In this document: piece by piece, positions 1 to 7,026 of the stretch
Layout of the letters: each line of letters opens with the position of its first letter
How positions within the stretch are numbered: position 1 is the first letter of the stretch
Source: Opitutales bacterium
GTDB taxonomy: Bacteria > Verrucomicrobiota > Verrucomicrobiia > Opitutales > UBA9783
DNA: 9,583 nt
Direction of reading: 5' to 3'
Assembly (NCBI GenBank): GCA_017479315.1
Contig: JAFVCI010000101.1
Coordinates: 1-9,583 of the forward strand
The notes under the pieces: model-generated
Database searches by the model: none
Told to the model about the DNA's origin: nothing
Seen by the model: only the letters and a program-made list of their open reading frames with translations
Made by a program: the position numbers and the translations under genes

Positions 1-29
1 CGGGGGTTCGAATCCCTCTCCTTCCGCCA
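1..29 (+). tRNA. 3' end of a tRNA, probably tRNA-Ser (5' part outside window)
   Basis: The window opens inside a tRNA. The T-arm is visible: stem GGGGG (2-6), loop TTCGAAT (7-13), stem CCCTC (14-18). It is followed by the 3' acceptor strand TCCTTCC (19-25), discriminator G (26) and a genomically encoded CCA (27-29). The missing 5' acceptor strand should read GGAAGGA. A G discriminator with this kind of T-arm fits tRNA-Ser best, but Asp, Asn and Trp tRNAs also use G73, and the anticodon is not in the window. The isotype is therefore an inference. Confidence 0.85.
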
Positions 30-59
30 TGCAATATAAAAGCGGTACTTTGTGAAAAA

Positions 60-1115
60 ATGACGGCTTCGGACGAACGCAAAAACATTCTCATCCTCGG
101 TGCGAACGGCTTTATCGGAAGCACCCTGTGCGCACATTTGTTGGCAAAAACACCGCACGAGGTGTACGCTGTCGACCTGTCAACGCACAAACTGACGCCC
201 TGTCTCGGACATTCGAGATTTCATTTTTACGAACGCGATCTGCTCATCCATCATGAGGATATTCATTATCTCGTAAAAAAATGCGATATCATCCTCCCGC
301 TGGTCGCCATCGCAACGCCGGAACTCTACGTCACAAAGCCTCTCGGTGTCTTCGAACTGGACTTCGAAGCCAATTTGAAGGTTATCCGTTGGTGCGCGGA
401 ATACGATAAGCGCGTTATTTTCCCGTCCACTTCCGAAGTCTACGGCATGGCAACTGACGAGGCGTTTGAGGAACATACAACAAACTTCATTCTCGGTCCC
501 ATCGAAAAACAGCGTTGGATTTACTCCTGCTGTAAGCAACTGATGGATCGTTTGATTTACGCGTACGGTTTCGAAAAAAATCTTCGTTACACCCTCTTCC
601 GACCGTTCAATTTCATCGGTGCGAAGCTGGATGACATTCGCAACGACGCGGGTTCGCGCATTGTAACGCAGTTTTTACACAATGCTCTGCATCGGCAACC
701 GTTAAAGCTGGTGGACGGCGGAAGCAATCGCCGCTGTTTTACCTACATTGACGACGGCATCGATTGTCTGTTGCGCATTATCGAAAATAAAAACAACTGT
801 GCGGATAAGGAAATTTTCAACATCGGCAATCCGAACGAAAATTATTCCGTCGCCGAACTCGCGGAAACTTTAAAGGAAGTCCTGCGGAAATTTGATGCCG
901 AACTGGCGGGTGCCGTAAAGATCGAAACTGTCTCGTCGGAAGATTATTACGGTAAGGGCTATCAGGACATTGCGCGCCGCGTTCCGTCCGTCAAAGCCGC
1001 AAAGGAAAAACTCGGTTGGGAACCGAAAACCTCCCTCAGGGAAGCTTTGAAAAACATTTTAAATTACCACTTTAACGGTATTGATCCCGATGCAATTTTG
1101 TTAAAGAACAGTTGA
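60..1115 (+). CDS. ArnA-type UDP-glucuronate decarboxylase/dehydrogenase (stand-alone NAD-dependent SDR)
   Basis: Extended short-chain dehydrogenase/reductase of 351 residues, very similar along its whole length to the C-terminal dehydrogenase domain of E. coli ArnA. That domain oxidises and decarboxylates UDP-glucuronate with NAD+ to a UDP-4-keto-pentose; a related stand-alone enzyme (Ralstonia U4kpxs) can also yield UDP-xylose. Visible features: nucleotide-binding GANGFIG at 14-20; LPLVAIATP at 80-87; S125 and E126 in the PSTSEVYG motif (ArnA S433/E434); catalytic Y155 and K159 in YSCCK; and R307, aligned with ArnA R619, after the YYGKGYQD motif (296-303). The decarboxylation residues are thus present. 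The N-terminal formyltransferase half of ArnA is absent, and no arnB or arnC lies nearby, so the end product (aminoarabinose, or a pentose for surface glycans) is open. ATG at 60 is the only reasonable start; no Shine-Dalgarno precedes it. It begins 30 bases after the tRNA, with a TATAAA at 35-40 but no matching -35 box. Confidence 0.9.
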   Translation: MTASDERKNILILGANGFIGSTLCAHLLAKTPHEVYAVDLSTHKLTPCLGHSRFHFYERDLLIHHEDIHYLVKKCDIILPLVAIATPELYVTKPLGVFELDFEANLKVIRWCAEYDKRVIFPSTSEVYGMATDEAFEEHTTNFILGPIEKQRWIYSCCKQLMDRLIYAYGFEKNLRYTLFRPFNFIGAKLDDIRNDAGSRIVTQFLHNALHRQPLKLVDGGSNRRCFTYIDDGIDCLLRIIENKNNCADKEIFNIGNPNENYSVAELAETLKEVLRKFDAELAGAVKIETVSSEDYYGKGYQDIARRVPSVKAAKEKLGWEPKTSLREALKNILNYHFNGIDPDAILLKNS

Positions 1116-1391
1116 AACACACAAACAGCGTGCCGTGTTTCATGAGCACCGCACTTATTCGTTTGTAATTTATCAAAAAAATACAAAACGAAAGTTCTTC
1201 AAAAAAACATTCATCAAAACACATCTCTGTAACCACTCACAATCCGCAAAAACGGCGACATTTTCTTTTAAAAAACACCCATTTTCGGCTTTTCCCCTAA
1301 ACCTAAAACACCCGTCACAGCCGCGTCCAAGGCGGGTGTCGATTTGAAAGCTTGATTTTTGTCTTTCATTTTTCCATGTTTGAGATAGATT
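1116..1391. other. intergenic gap with weak inverted repeats
   Basis: This is 276 bases without a convincing gene. Three inverted repeats are visible. TGAAACAC (1113-1120, overlapping the upstream stop codon) pairs with GTGTTTCA (1135-1142) but has no T-run after it. ACACCCG (1308-1314) pairs with CGGGTGT (1333-1339) across an 18-base loop. TGAAAG (1345-1350) pairs with CTTTCA (1363-1368) and is followed by a short T-run (1370-1374), making it the most terminator-like of the three, though its stem is weak. I see no clear sigma-70 promoter for the downstream gene. Small ORFs here encode basic, low-complexity peptides and are not called. Confidence 0.4.
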
Positions 1392-3233
1392 ATGGATTTC
1401 GACACGATGCAACGGCTCATGGCAGCCTATCCTCAACTGAAACGTCAACAGGCAACCTTGGAAGCGCTCGAAGCAGGTGCGTGGTGTTGTCACGGCAGTT
1501 GGGGCGTCGGACGAATTCAGGATGTTGATGCGGAAAACAGTCGCATTGTTATTCAATTCGAATCGCAACCCGAACCGAAATCCATGGATTTGGCGTTTTG
1601 TCTCCAAAAACTGCAGGTTTTGCCCGAAACTCACGTCATCGTTGAGGTTCGGAAAGATCCCGAAGCAGCGAAAGCACTGTTGAAGAATGATCCCTGCGAA
1701 TGGGTCGTTAAAGCACTGCAAAGTTTTCCCGAACAACAAGCGACGCTGTTGGCGTTGGAGCTGTTGTTGCGACAGGCATTGGAACCGCTTTTTAAGCCCG
1801 CCGCCTTTAAATCCTGGTGGGTTGCGCTCCAAAGGACGCTCCTGCAACATCCGCTGATCCGCGTTCCGAAAAACAAGGCGGACGTTTTCGCCCTTCGCAT
1901 CGAACCGATCTCGCGCGAGCGTGAACTGCTGGATGCGCTTTTATCCGCTAAGCAGGCGGCACAGAAGATCACTCTCGGTATGCAGTTGTGTCAACTGCCT
2001 TGCCTGGAAGATATCCGCAAAGAGCTTCCGTCGGTTCTTGAAATCATCTCGCCGTTGATCGAAAACACGCAGTTATCGGCGGCACAACGGCTGGAAGCCT
2101 GCTGGATTTGCAGTGACATTGCCCGCACGATCGACGCCGATGCGGAACCGTTTAAACAAAGTGCGCGTAATCTGGTGCAGGATGCCAAACAATTACCCGA
2201 TTTGGCGGAGAAAATACCGCACGTGCACCACGAACGCCTGATGCGGTTGTTGATAAAAGCCTGCCCCGACGATTGGCAGGAGGTTGTGCTTTCGCTTTTA
2301 AAGAACGGTTCATCGGGTCTCATCGATGCCTGTTTCGGTTGTCTGGTAAAACAAAAGCGGGAAGTACTCTTAACGGAAACGTTAGAAAAGTGGTTGCAGG
2401 CGCAAAATCTTGGGGGTTCGTTGCTCATTTGGCTCATTCGACACCGCAAGGTACCGCCTTTTGCCGCTTTATTGACACCGCTGTTCGGAACACAATTTCT
2501 GACGTGTGTTTTGCAGGCGATTGACGGCGATGCGCTCGGTGCGGCACCGGGACGTCGCATCGCGTTGGCGGAGGAGCTCAATAAAGATACAACGCTCATC
2601 GGCGATCTGTTAAAGAATGCCACCATGTCGACGGCGACCGACTTGGCGCGTCTGCTCATGAGCAATCAGGGGTTGGATGATTTGAAAAAACGCTCCTTGT
2701 TGGCGCGCTTCATTCGCATTTTCCCGGAATTGCAATCGTTTGCCGAAAATCCGTCCGGCAAATCCGAAGAAACGCTTTGGGTCTCGCAAGCGGGTTTAGA
2801 GACCGCAAAAGCGGAATACGCGACGCTCGTTAACGAAAAAATTCCCGCCAACAAAGTGGCGATTGCCAAGGCACGCGAGTTAGGGGATTTAAGAGAGAAT
2901 TCGGAATATAAGATGGCGCGTCAGGATCAGACGGTTCTGCTGGCGCGAAAATCGGAATTGGAGAAATTTATCAATCATGCGCGCGTCATTGCGGCGGATG
3001 CGGTCAAAACGGACAAGGTAAATATCGGTACCAAAGTGACCCTAAAGAAGGCTTCGGGCGCGTCGACGGTTTATACGATTTTGGGCGCCTGGGACAGTAA
3101 TCCCGACAAAAATATCGTTTCCTACCAGACGCCGCTGGCGCAGGCGATGCTCGGGCGCGCCGTCGGCGAGAGCGTTACGTTACCGAACGGCGAAACCGCG
3201 TCGGTGCAATCGATCCAACGTTTCGACGCTTAA
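1392..3233 (+). CDS. greA: GreA-type transcript cleavage factor with long N-terminal extension
   Basis: This 613-residue protein has a C-terminus (about 462-613) that is a complete GreA. It has an antiparallel coiled coil carrying GDLRENSEY at 498-506, whose D499 and E502 match the acidic tip residues (E. coli D41/E44) that position Mg2+ in the RNA polymerase secondary channel. A FKBP-like domain follows (about 535-612), including SYQTPLAQAMLGR. GreA stimulates endonucleolytic cleavage of backtracked RNA and so rescues stalled polymerase. Ordinary GreA is about 158 residues; here roughly 460 residues precede it. They contain a small WGVGRIQDVD motif region (from about residue 37) and then a long, Leu/Ala-rich, apparently all-helical stretch with no recognisable catalytic motif. 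Chlamydial GreA is similarly extended with a comparable WGVG region, which supports a PVC origin. ATG at 1392 is the first plausible start. It is almost certainly co-transcribed with the RecD2 gene three bases downstream. Confidence 0.88.
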   Translation: MDFDTMQRLMAAYPQLKRQQATLEALEAGAWCCHGSWGVGRIQDVDAENSRIVIQFESQPEPKSMDLAFCLQKLQVLPETHVIVEVRKDPEAAKALLKNDPCEWVVKALQSFPEQQATLLALELLLRQALEPLFKPAAFKSWWVALQRTLLQHPLIRVPKNKADVFALRIEPISRERELLDALLSAKQAAQKITLGMQLCQLPCLEDIRKELPSVLEIISPLIENTQLSAAQRLEACWICSDIARTIDADAEPFKQSARNLVQDAKQLPDLAEKIPHVHHERLMRLLIKACPDDWQEVVLSLLKNGSSGLIDACFGCLVKQKREVLLTETLEKWLQAQNLGGSLLIWLIRHRKVPPFAALLTPLFGTQFLTCVLQAIDGDALGAAPGRRIALAEELNKDTTLIGDLLKNATMSTATDLARLLMSNQGLDDLKKRSLLARFIRIFPELQSFAENPSGKSEETLWVSQAGLETAKAEYATLVNEKIPANKVAIAKARELGDLRENSEYKMARQDQTVLLARKSELEKFINHARVIAADAVKTDKVNIGTKVTLKKASGASTVYTILGAWDSNPDKNIVSYQTPLAQAMLGRAVGESVTLPNGETASVQSIQRFDA

Positions 3234-3236
3234 TCG

Positions 3237-5471
3237 GTGAAGTCGCCGTCTTCTTCCGCGAACGCTCTCGATCTCGGTAAAGAAGAGGTTCGGTTGAAAG
3301 GCGTTCTCAAACGCATCGTTTTTACCAATCCGACCAACGGCTATTCGGTCTGTCTGCTGGATTTAAGCCACAACGGCGGCACCGTCACGATCACGGGACA
3401 TTTTCCCGGCGTGCAATGCGGAGAAACCCTCGTTGCGCGCGGGCAGTGGCAGGAGCATGAAAAGTTCGGCAAACAGTTCAAATGTACCGCCTTCGAAGCC
3501 ACTCTGCCGGCGGACGTTCACGGTATCCGCCAGTATTTGAGCAGCGGACTCATTCACGGCATCGGCAAGGAATATGCAGGGAAGATTGTCGAATTTTTTG
3601 GCGAAGATACGTTTTACGTCCTCAACGAAGCCTCCGCACGCCTGACGGATGTACCCGGCATCGGCAAAAAACGCGCCGCGATGATTAAAAAGGCATGGGA
3701 CGAACAGCGTGCCGTTCGCGACACAATGATTTTCCTCCAAGCCTACGGCATCACCAACTCCCAATGTCTGCGCCTCTGGCAGCATTACGGCGCGCAAACC
3801 AAAGAGGTGATTTCGAAAAATCCCTACGTCATTGCCGACGCCATCGACGGCATCGGGTTCAAATCGGCGGACAAAATAGCACTCAATCTCGGTCTTACCG
3901 TCGACAGCAGTTTCCGCATTGACGCGGGATTGGAGTACGTTCTGTCGCAGGCGGAAAGCGAAGGCAATACCGGGGCGAGTCGTTCGCAACTGACCCAAAC
4001 CGCCGCTGCCTTGCTTGAACTGTCCGAACCGACTGTTCAAAAGCGCCTGGAAGCGTTGCTGGCGACGGACGTTTTGTCCGAATACCCCGCATCGCAACTG
4101 GTACAGCGCAATAAAACAGCCATTCACGAAGCCTGCATTGCCAAACACATTCAACGACTTTACGCAACGCCATCGCGCCTGCCGTCCATTCACATCGAAA
4201 ACGCGCTTCTTTGGAGCGAAACCAAGCTCAACATTCACTGGTCGGAGGTGCAAAAAAACGCCCTGCGTTCCATTCTCCAAAACAAACTTTCCGTCTTAAC
4301 GGGCGGTCCGGGAACGGGGAAAACCACCCTGTTGCGCGCGCTTGTCGGCATGCTTGGCGCCAAACATGTGCGCCTGGGATTGGCGGCTCCGACCGGGCGT
4401 GCCGCGCAAAGAATGTCCGAAACAACGGGTTGCACGGCGCGCACCGTTCACCGAACGCTCAAATACGAACCTTCCATCGGTCGCTTCACCTATGATGAAA
4501 ACAATCCGTTGCCGGTCGATTTTCTCATTCTCGACGAAGCGGGCATGTTGGATGTTGCCCTGACGCATTCCCTGTTGCGCGCCCTGCCGGATGCAACGCA
4601 CCTCTTATTGGTCGGCGACATTTACCAACTTCCCTCCGTGGGTGCCGGCAACGTTCTGCACGATTGCATTGAAAGCCCTTATTTTCACGTCACCTATTTA
4701 AATGACATTTTTCGCCAGGGAAAGCGCAGTTCCATCGTGACCGTCGCCCACAACATTCTCGAAGGAAAGTGCAAGTTGGAAGCTCCGATTTGTTCGCCGG
4801 AACATCCGCAACCGTTGGAGGAAGATTTATATTTTGTTCCCGCCGCCCAGCCGGAAGAAGGTTTAAAGACACTGGAACGCCTTTGTTGGGAGTTTTTACC
4901 GAAGCAATACCGCGTCGATCCGATTCGGGATCTTCAAATTCTCGCGCCCATGCACCGCGGTTCGGTCGGCATCGAACAAATCAACAGTCTTTTCCAGCAA
5001 CACGCAGGTTTGCAACGGCGTAAAATGCAAATCGGCGAACAAACGTTCTTCGTCGGCGACAAGGTTATTCAGCTGAAAAATGATTACAACAACGGCATTT
5101 TTAACGGCGATCTCGGCATCATTAAAGAAGTGAACGAGGAAGATAACACCGTCACCGTTCTATTCAACGACGAACCACACGTTTTGGAACGATCGGCGTG
5201 TTTGCACTTGAAATTGGCATACGCCATCAGCATCCACAAATCCCAGGGCAGCGAATTTCCGATCGTCATTATCCCGCTTTTTACACAACATTTTGTGATG
5301 CTGAAACGCAATTTGCTGTACACCGCCGTGACGCGTGGTCGCAAAAAAGTCTTTTTACTCGGTGACGCACGCGCCTACTCGATTGCCGTTCGCACCCTGG
5401 ACAGCACCGTCCGCCGCACAACCCTGTCGGAACGGCTGAAACACGGATTTAAGGGGAATAAAATCGTTTAA
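3237..5471 (+). CDS. recD2: RecD2-type ATP-dependent 5'-3' DNA helicase (SF1B)
   Basis: This 744-residue protein has the full RecD2 (TraA/YrrC) layout and normal family length. In order: an N-terminal OB-like domain (about 18-95, GVLKRIVFTNPTNGYSV); helix-hairpin-helix motifs around VPGIGKKRA (139-147) and AIDGIGFKSAD (202-212); Walker A GGPGTGKTT (356-364, K362); APTGRAAQRM (motif Ia); Walker B LDEAG (432-436); LLLVGDIYQLPSVG (motif III); SIHKSQGSEF (665-674, motif V); and YTAVTRGRKK (695-704, motif VI, arginine finger R700). No nuclease domain is present. RecD2 acts outside RecBCD in repair and replication-fork maintenance. The start is GTG at 3237: the same frame has the upstream gene's TAA at 3231-3233, so nothing earlier is possible. 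There is no Shine-Dalgarno, and the 3-base gap implies translational coupling to the GreA-like gene. All helicase motifs are intact, so it should be active. Confidence 0.93.
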   Translation: MKSPSSSANALDLGKEEVRLKGVLKRIVFTNPTNGYSVCLLDLSHNGGTVTITGHFPGVQCGETLVARGQWQEHEKFGKQFKCTAFEATLPADVHGIRQYLSSGLIHGIGKEYAGKIVEFFGEDTFYVLNEASARLTDVPGIGKKRAAMIKKAWDEQRAVRDTMIFLQAYGITNSQCLRLWQHYGAQTKEVISKNPYVIADAIDGIGFKSADKIALNLGLTVDSSFRIDAGLEYVLSQAESEGNTGASRSQLTQTAAALLELSEPTVQKRLEALLATDVLSEYPASQLVQRNKTAIHEACIAKHIQRLYATPSRLPSIHIENALLWSETKLNIHWSEVQKNALRSILQNKLSVLTGGPGTGKTTLLRALVGMLGAKHVRLGLAAPTGRAAQRMSETTGCTARTVHRTLKYEPSIGRFTYDENNPLPVDFLILDEAGMLDVALTHSLLRALPDATHLLLVGDIYQLPSVGAGNVLHDCIESPYFHVTYLNDIFRQGKRSSIVTVAHNILEGKCKLEAPICSPEHPQPLEEDLYFVPAAQPEEGLKTLERLCWEFLPKQYRVDPIRDLQILAPMHRGSVGIEQINSLFQQHAGLQRRKMQIGEQTFFVGDKVIQLKNDYNNGIFNGDLGIIKEVNEEDNTVTVLFNDEPHVLERSACLHLKLAYAISIHKSQGSEFPIVIIPLFTQHFVMLKRNLLYTAVTRGRKKVFLLGDARAYSIAVRTLDSTVRRTTLSERLKHGFKGNKIV

Positions 5472-5722
5472 AAAATCGCAAACGGCTCGACGCTCAAAAC
5501 CAAGTGCTCCGAACAATTATTCTCTCAACTTTTAAATCATCACTTTTGCATACTCCGTAATACTCTTTTTTCTCTCTTCCCTTTATAAACATTATTTTTT
5601 CTTGGCAATCACATCGAAGTAGTTCTCTGTGCATTATTTTCAATTCCCGAAAAACCTCCCCTACTCCACTCCCATCTTCTCTAAAATCTTGCCCCGTCAC
5701 CTCCCCTCTTTACCCTGAAATC
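5472..5722. other. pyrimidine-rich intergenic gap
   Basis: This 251-base gap separates the RecD2 gene from the secretion-type ATPase gene. The + strand is strikingly C/T-rich, especially 5561-5600 and 5655-5715, and poorer in GC than the flanking genes. No stable hairpin with a T-run follows the RecD2 stop; only CGTTT/AAACG, overlapping it. TAATAC and TATAAA hexamers (5558-5563, 5584-5589) lack partners at -35 spacing. The only coding candidate is the doubtful reverse-strand ORF listed separately. Confidence 0.5.
5494..5700 (-). CDS. doubtful small ORF, hypothetical 68-residue protein
   Basis: This ORF fills most of the gap between the RecD2 and ATPase genes. It starts at GTG (5700-5698) and would be divergent from the ATPase gene with 22 bases between starts. 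The coding strand is purine-rich, and AGAGGGGAG sits directly upstream of the GTG, which resembles a Shine-Dalgarno but is very close to the start. The peptide is charged (many E, K, R, D) with three cysteines (CDC near the middle and one in YYGVCK), and has no membrane segment and no family I recognise. A gene would explain the strand bias of the gap. Equally, a purine-rich strand gives such charged peptides by chance, and other genes here do not use Shine-Dalgarno sequences. Treat it as a candidate only. Confidence 0.25.
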   Translation of the reverse strand: MTGQDFREDGSGVGEVFRELKIMHRELLRCDCQEKIMFIKGREKKEYYGVCKSDDLKVERIIVRSTWF

Positions 5723-6811
5723 GTGCGTCCTCTTCCGCATTCGTATTTGGTTTCCATCGGCATTCTTCTGCGCGAACAAAGCAAAAAGCATATCCGACTT
5801 GCGGTGCAACAACCGCCTTCGGGCGATGCGTTGCAGTACTTAAACTATCTAAAGCAAACTCAATCCGTTGCCGTCGAAGTTGAAGCGGTTAATGAAGAAG
5901 CATTTCAAAAAGCCGTTCGTGAGTTTTGGCGGGCGCAACACCAAAGTGAAGCCTCTTTTTTGGAGCAAAAGCTGGCGAACGTTTTGACGATCGCCCATGA
6001 AAACGGTTGTTCGGATATTCACTTTGAACCGTCGCGCGAGGATATTAAAGTCTTCACGCGGCGTTTGGGACAACGCACGTTTCTGGAACGTTGGCCGCAC
6101 GAATGGCTGAAAACCTTCGTCAATATCCTCAAAATCAAATCCGAACTGGATATTCAGGCAACAACGACACCGCTTAACGGGCAATTTTCGTATGCGTTAC
6201 CCAAAGAAGTTGTCTTTTGTCGCGTTTCGATCCTGCCGAGTTTGCACGGCGACTGCATCGTGCTTCGACTTCACTCGCCGAATAAAAATAAAACCTATAA
6301 CATGCAACCGTTGCTGCAGACCGAATTTGCAAAAGCCGTTCTGGAAGCCCGACCCGGTTTATGGATCCTCAGCGGTCCGATCGGGAACGGGAAAACGACC
6401 TCTTATTATCATTTACTGAACCGCATTAAGCATCAAAAGCGCGTTTTCAGTTTCGAGGATCCGATTGAAATTTTCCATCCGCACCTGCTTCAATTCAAAG
6501 CGACGCGCGACCTGCTCGCCGAACCGTGGATGCGCATTTTGGTACGACAAAGCGTCAATGTCGTCGGCTTCGGCGAAGTGCGTTCCGCGGAACAGCTGAA
6601 ATTCGTCGTCAATGCCGCTCTGACGGGGCACTGCGTCCTGACGACGTTCCACGCCAATTCCGTCAACGGCGCCCTGCAACGTCTCGCCAATTTTCACTAC
6701 GCCGAAGAGCAAGCGGCGTTATTTCTCGGCGGCATCCTGCATCAACATTGGGACGAAACAAAAACCGAAGAACGAACCCTTGTGTTGAACGAACGGATTT
6801 TTCAGCACTGA
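5723..6811 (+). CDS. GspE/PilB/ComGA-type secretion ATPase, reduced form
   Basis: This 362-residue AAA+-like ATPase belongs to the type II secretion/type IV pilus assembly family, which powers pilin polymerisation at the inner membrane. The N-terminus (about 8-72) resembles only the second half of the usual MshEN/T2SSE_N domain. Then come SDIHFEP, LDIQATTTPLNGQF and RVSILPSLHGDCIVLRL, matching the GspE N2 domain. The catalytic core has Walker A GPIGNGKTT (218-226, K224), Asp box FEDPIE (244-249), Walker B region VVGFGEVRS (280-288, E285) and His box TTFHANS (307-313, H310). Oddities: S288 replaces the usual Asp of GEIRD, the QRL(V)R stretch is changed to HQHW, and the tetracysteine zinc module and long C-terminal domain are missing. 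ComGA (about 350 residues) is the closest size match. The start is GTG at 5723 without Shine-Dalgarno. The frame stays open back to 5561 but contains no ATG or GTG there and encodes low-complexity sequence. No other pilus or secretion genes are adjacent. Confidence 0.85.
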   Translation: MRPLPHSYLVSIGILLREQSKKHIRLAVQQPPSGDALQYLNYLKQTQSVAVEVEAVNEEAFQKAVREFWRAQHQSEASFLEQKLANVLTIAHENGCSDIHFEPSREDIKVFTRRLGQRTFLERWPHEWLKTFVNILKIKSELDIQATTTPLNGQFSYALPKEVVFCRVSILPSLHGDCIVLRLHSPNKNKTYNMQPLLQTEFAKAVLEARPGLWILSGPIGNGKTTSYYHLLNRIKHQKRVFSFEDPIEIFHPHLLQFKATRDLLAEPWMRILVRQSVNVVGFGEVRSAEQLKFVVNAALTGHCVLTTFHANSVNGALQRLANFHYAEEQAALFLGGILHQHWDETKTEERTLVLNERIFQH

Positions 6812-6942
6812 AACGCCTGCATACAGTACCAAAAGTCGATTTCAAACGCTTTCTCTTTTGATTTGCTGGTTCCGAACTTTCAACACCTCCGAACGTATGA
6901 AAAACCTTTCAAATGCCACCGAATATAAAAAGTAACCCGAAG

Positions 6943-6993
6943 AAAAAAACGGAGAAACATCCCGCCTTGGGTTTGCGGGAAACTTCTCCGTTT
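6943..6993 (-). terminator. intrinsic terminator of the translocator-like gene, in convergent gap
   Basis: A two-tier hairpin lies between the converging ATPase and translocator-like genes. The outer stem AAACGGAGAA (6947-6956) pairs perfectly with TTCTCCGTTT (6984-6993). A symmetric 3x3 internal loop leads to the inner stem TCCCGC (6960-6965), pairing with GCGGGA (6975-6980), around a 9-base loop. Read on the - strand, the stem is followed by an uninterrupted run of seven T (complement of 6943-6949), 34 bases after the stop of the - strand gene. On the + strand only TTT follows, so any action on the ATPase transcript would be weaker. Confidence 0.85.
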
Positions 6994-7026
6994 CGATGTT
7001 AGTGTGCGAAATACGCTTCCATCGCT

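Noticed and set aside
1..60. tRNA 3' end as an integration (att) site for a mobile island
   Set aside because: No repeat of the tRNA 3' end was seen elsewhere in the window, and no integrase or transposase gene is present. The following gene looks like core metabolism.
1135..1347. 70-codon + strand ORF in the gap before the GreA-like gene
   Set aside because: It has a GTG start inside an inverted repeat, and the peptide is a K/F/H/S-rich low-complexity string. Nothing suggests a protein.
1173..2665. Two long reverse-strand ORFs (1173-1850, 1991-2665) over the GreA-like gene
   Set aside because: They are antisense to a coherent helical protein. The products are rich in S, R, C and F, without domain signals.
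3363..4280. 305-codon reverse-strand ORF inside the RecD2 gene
   Set aside because: It lies wholly opposite intact RecD2 helicase sequence, and its F/R/G/V-rich product has no recognisable domain. Such antisense ORFs are common here because of codon bias.
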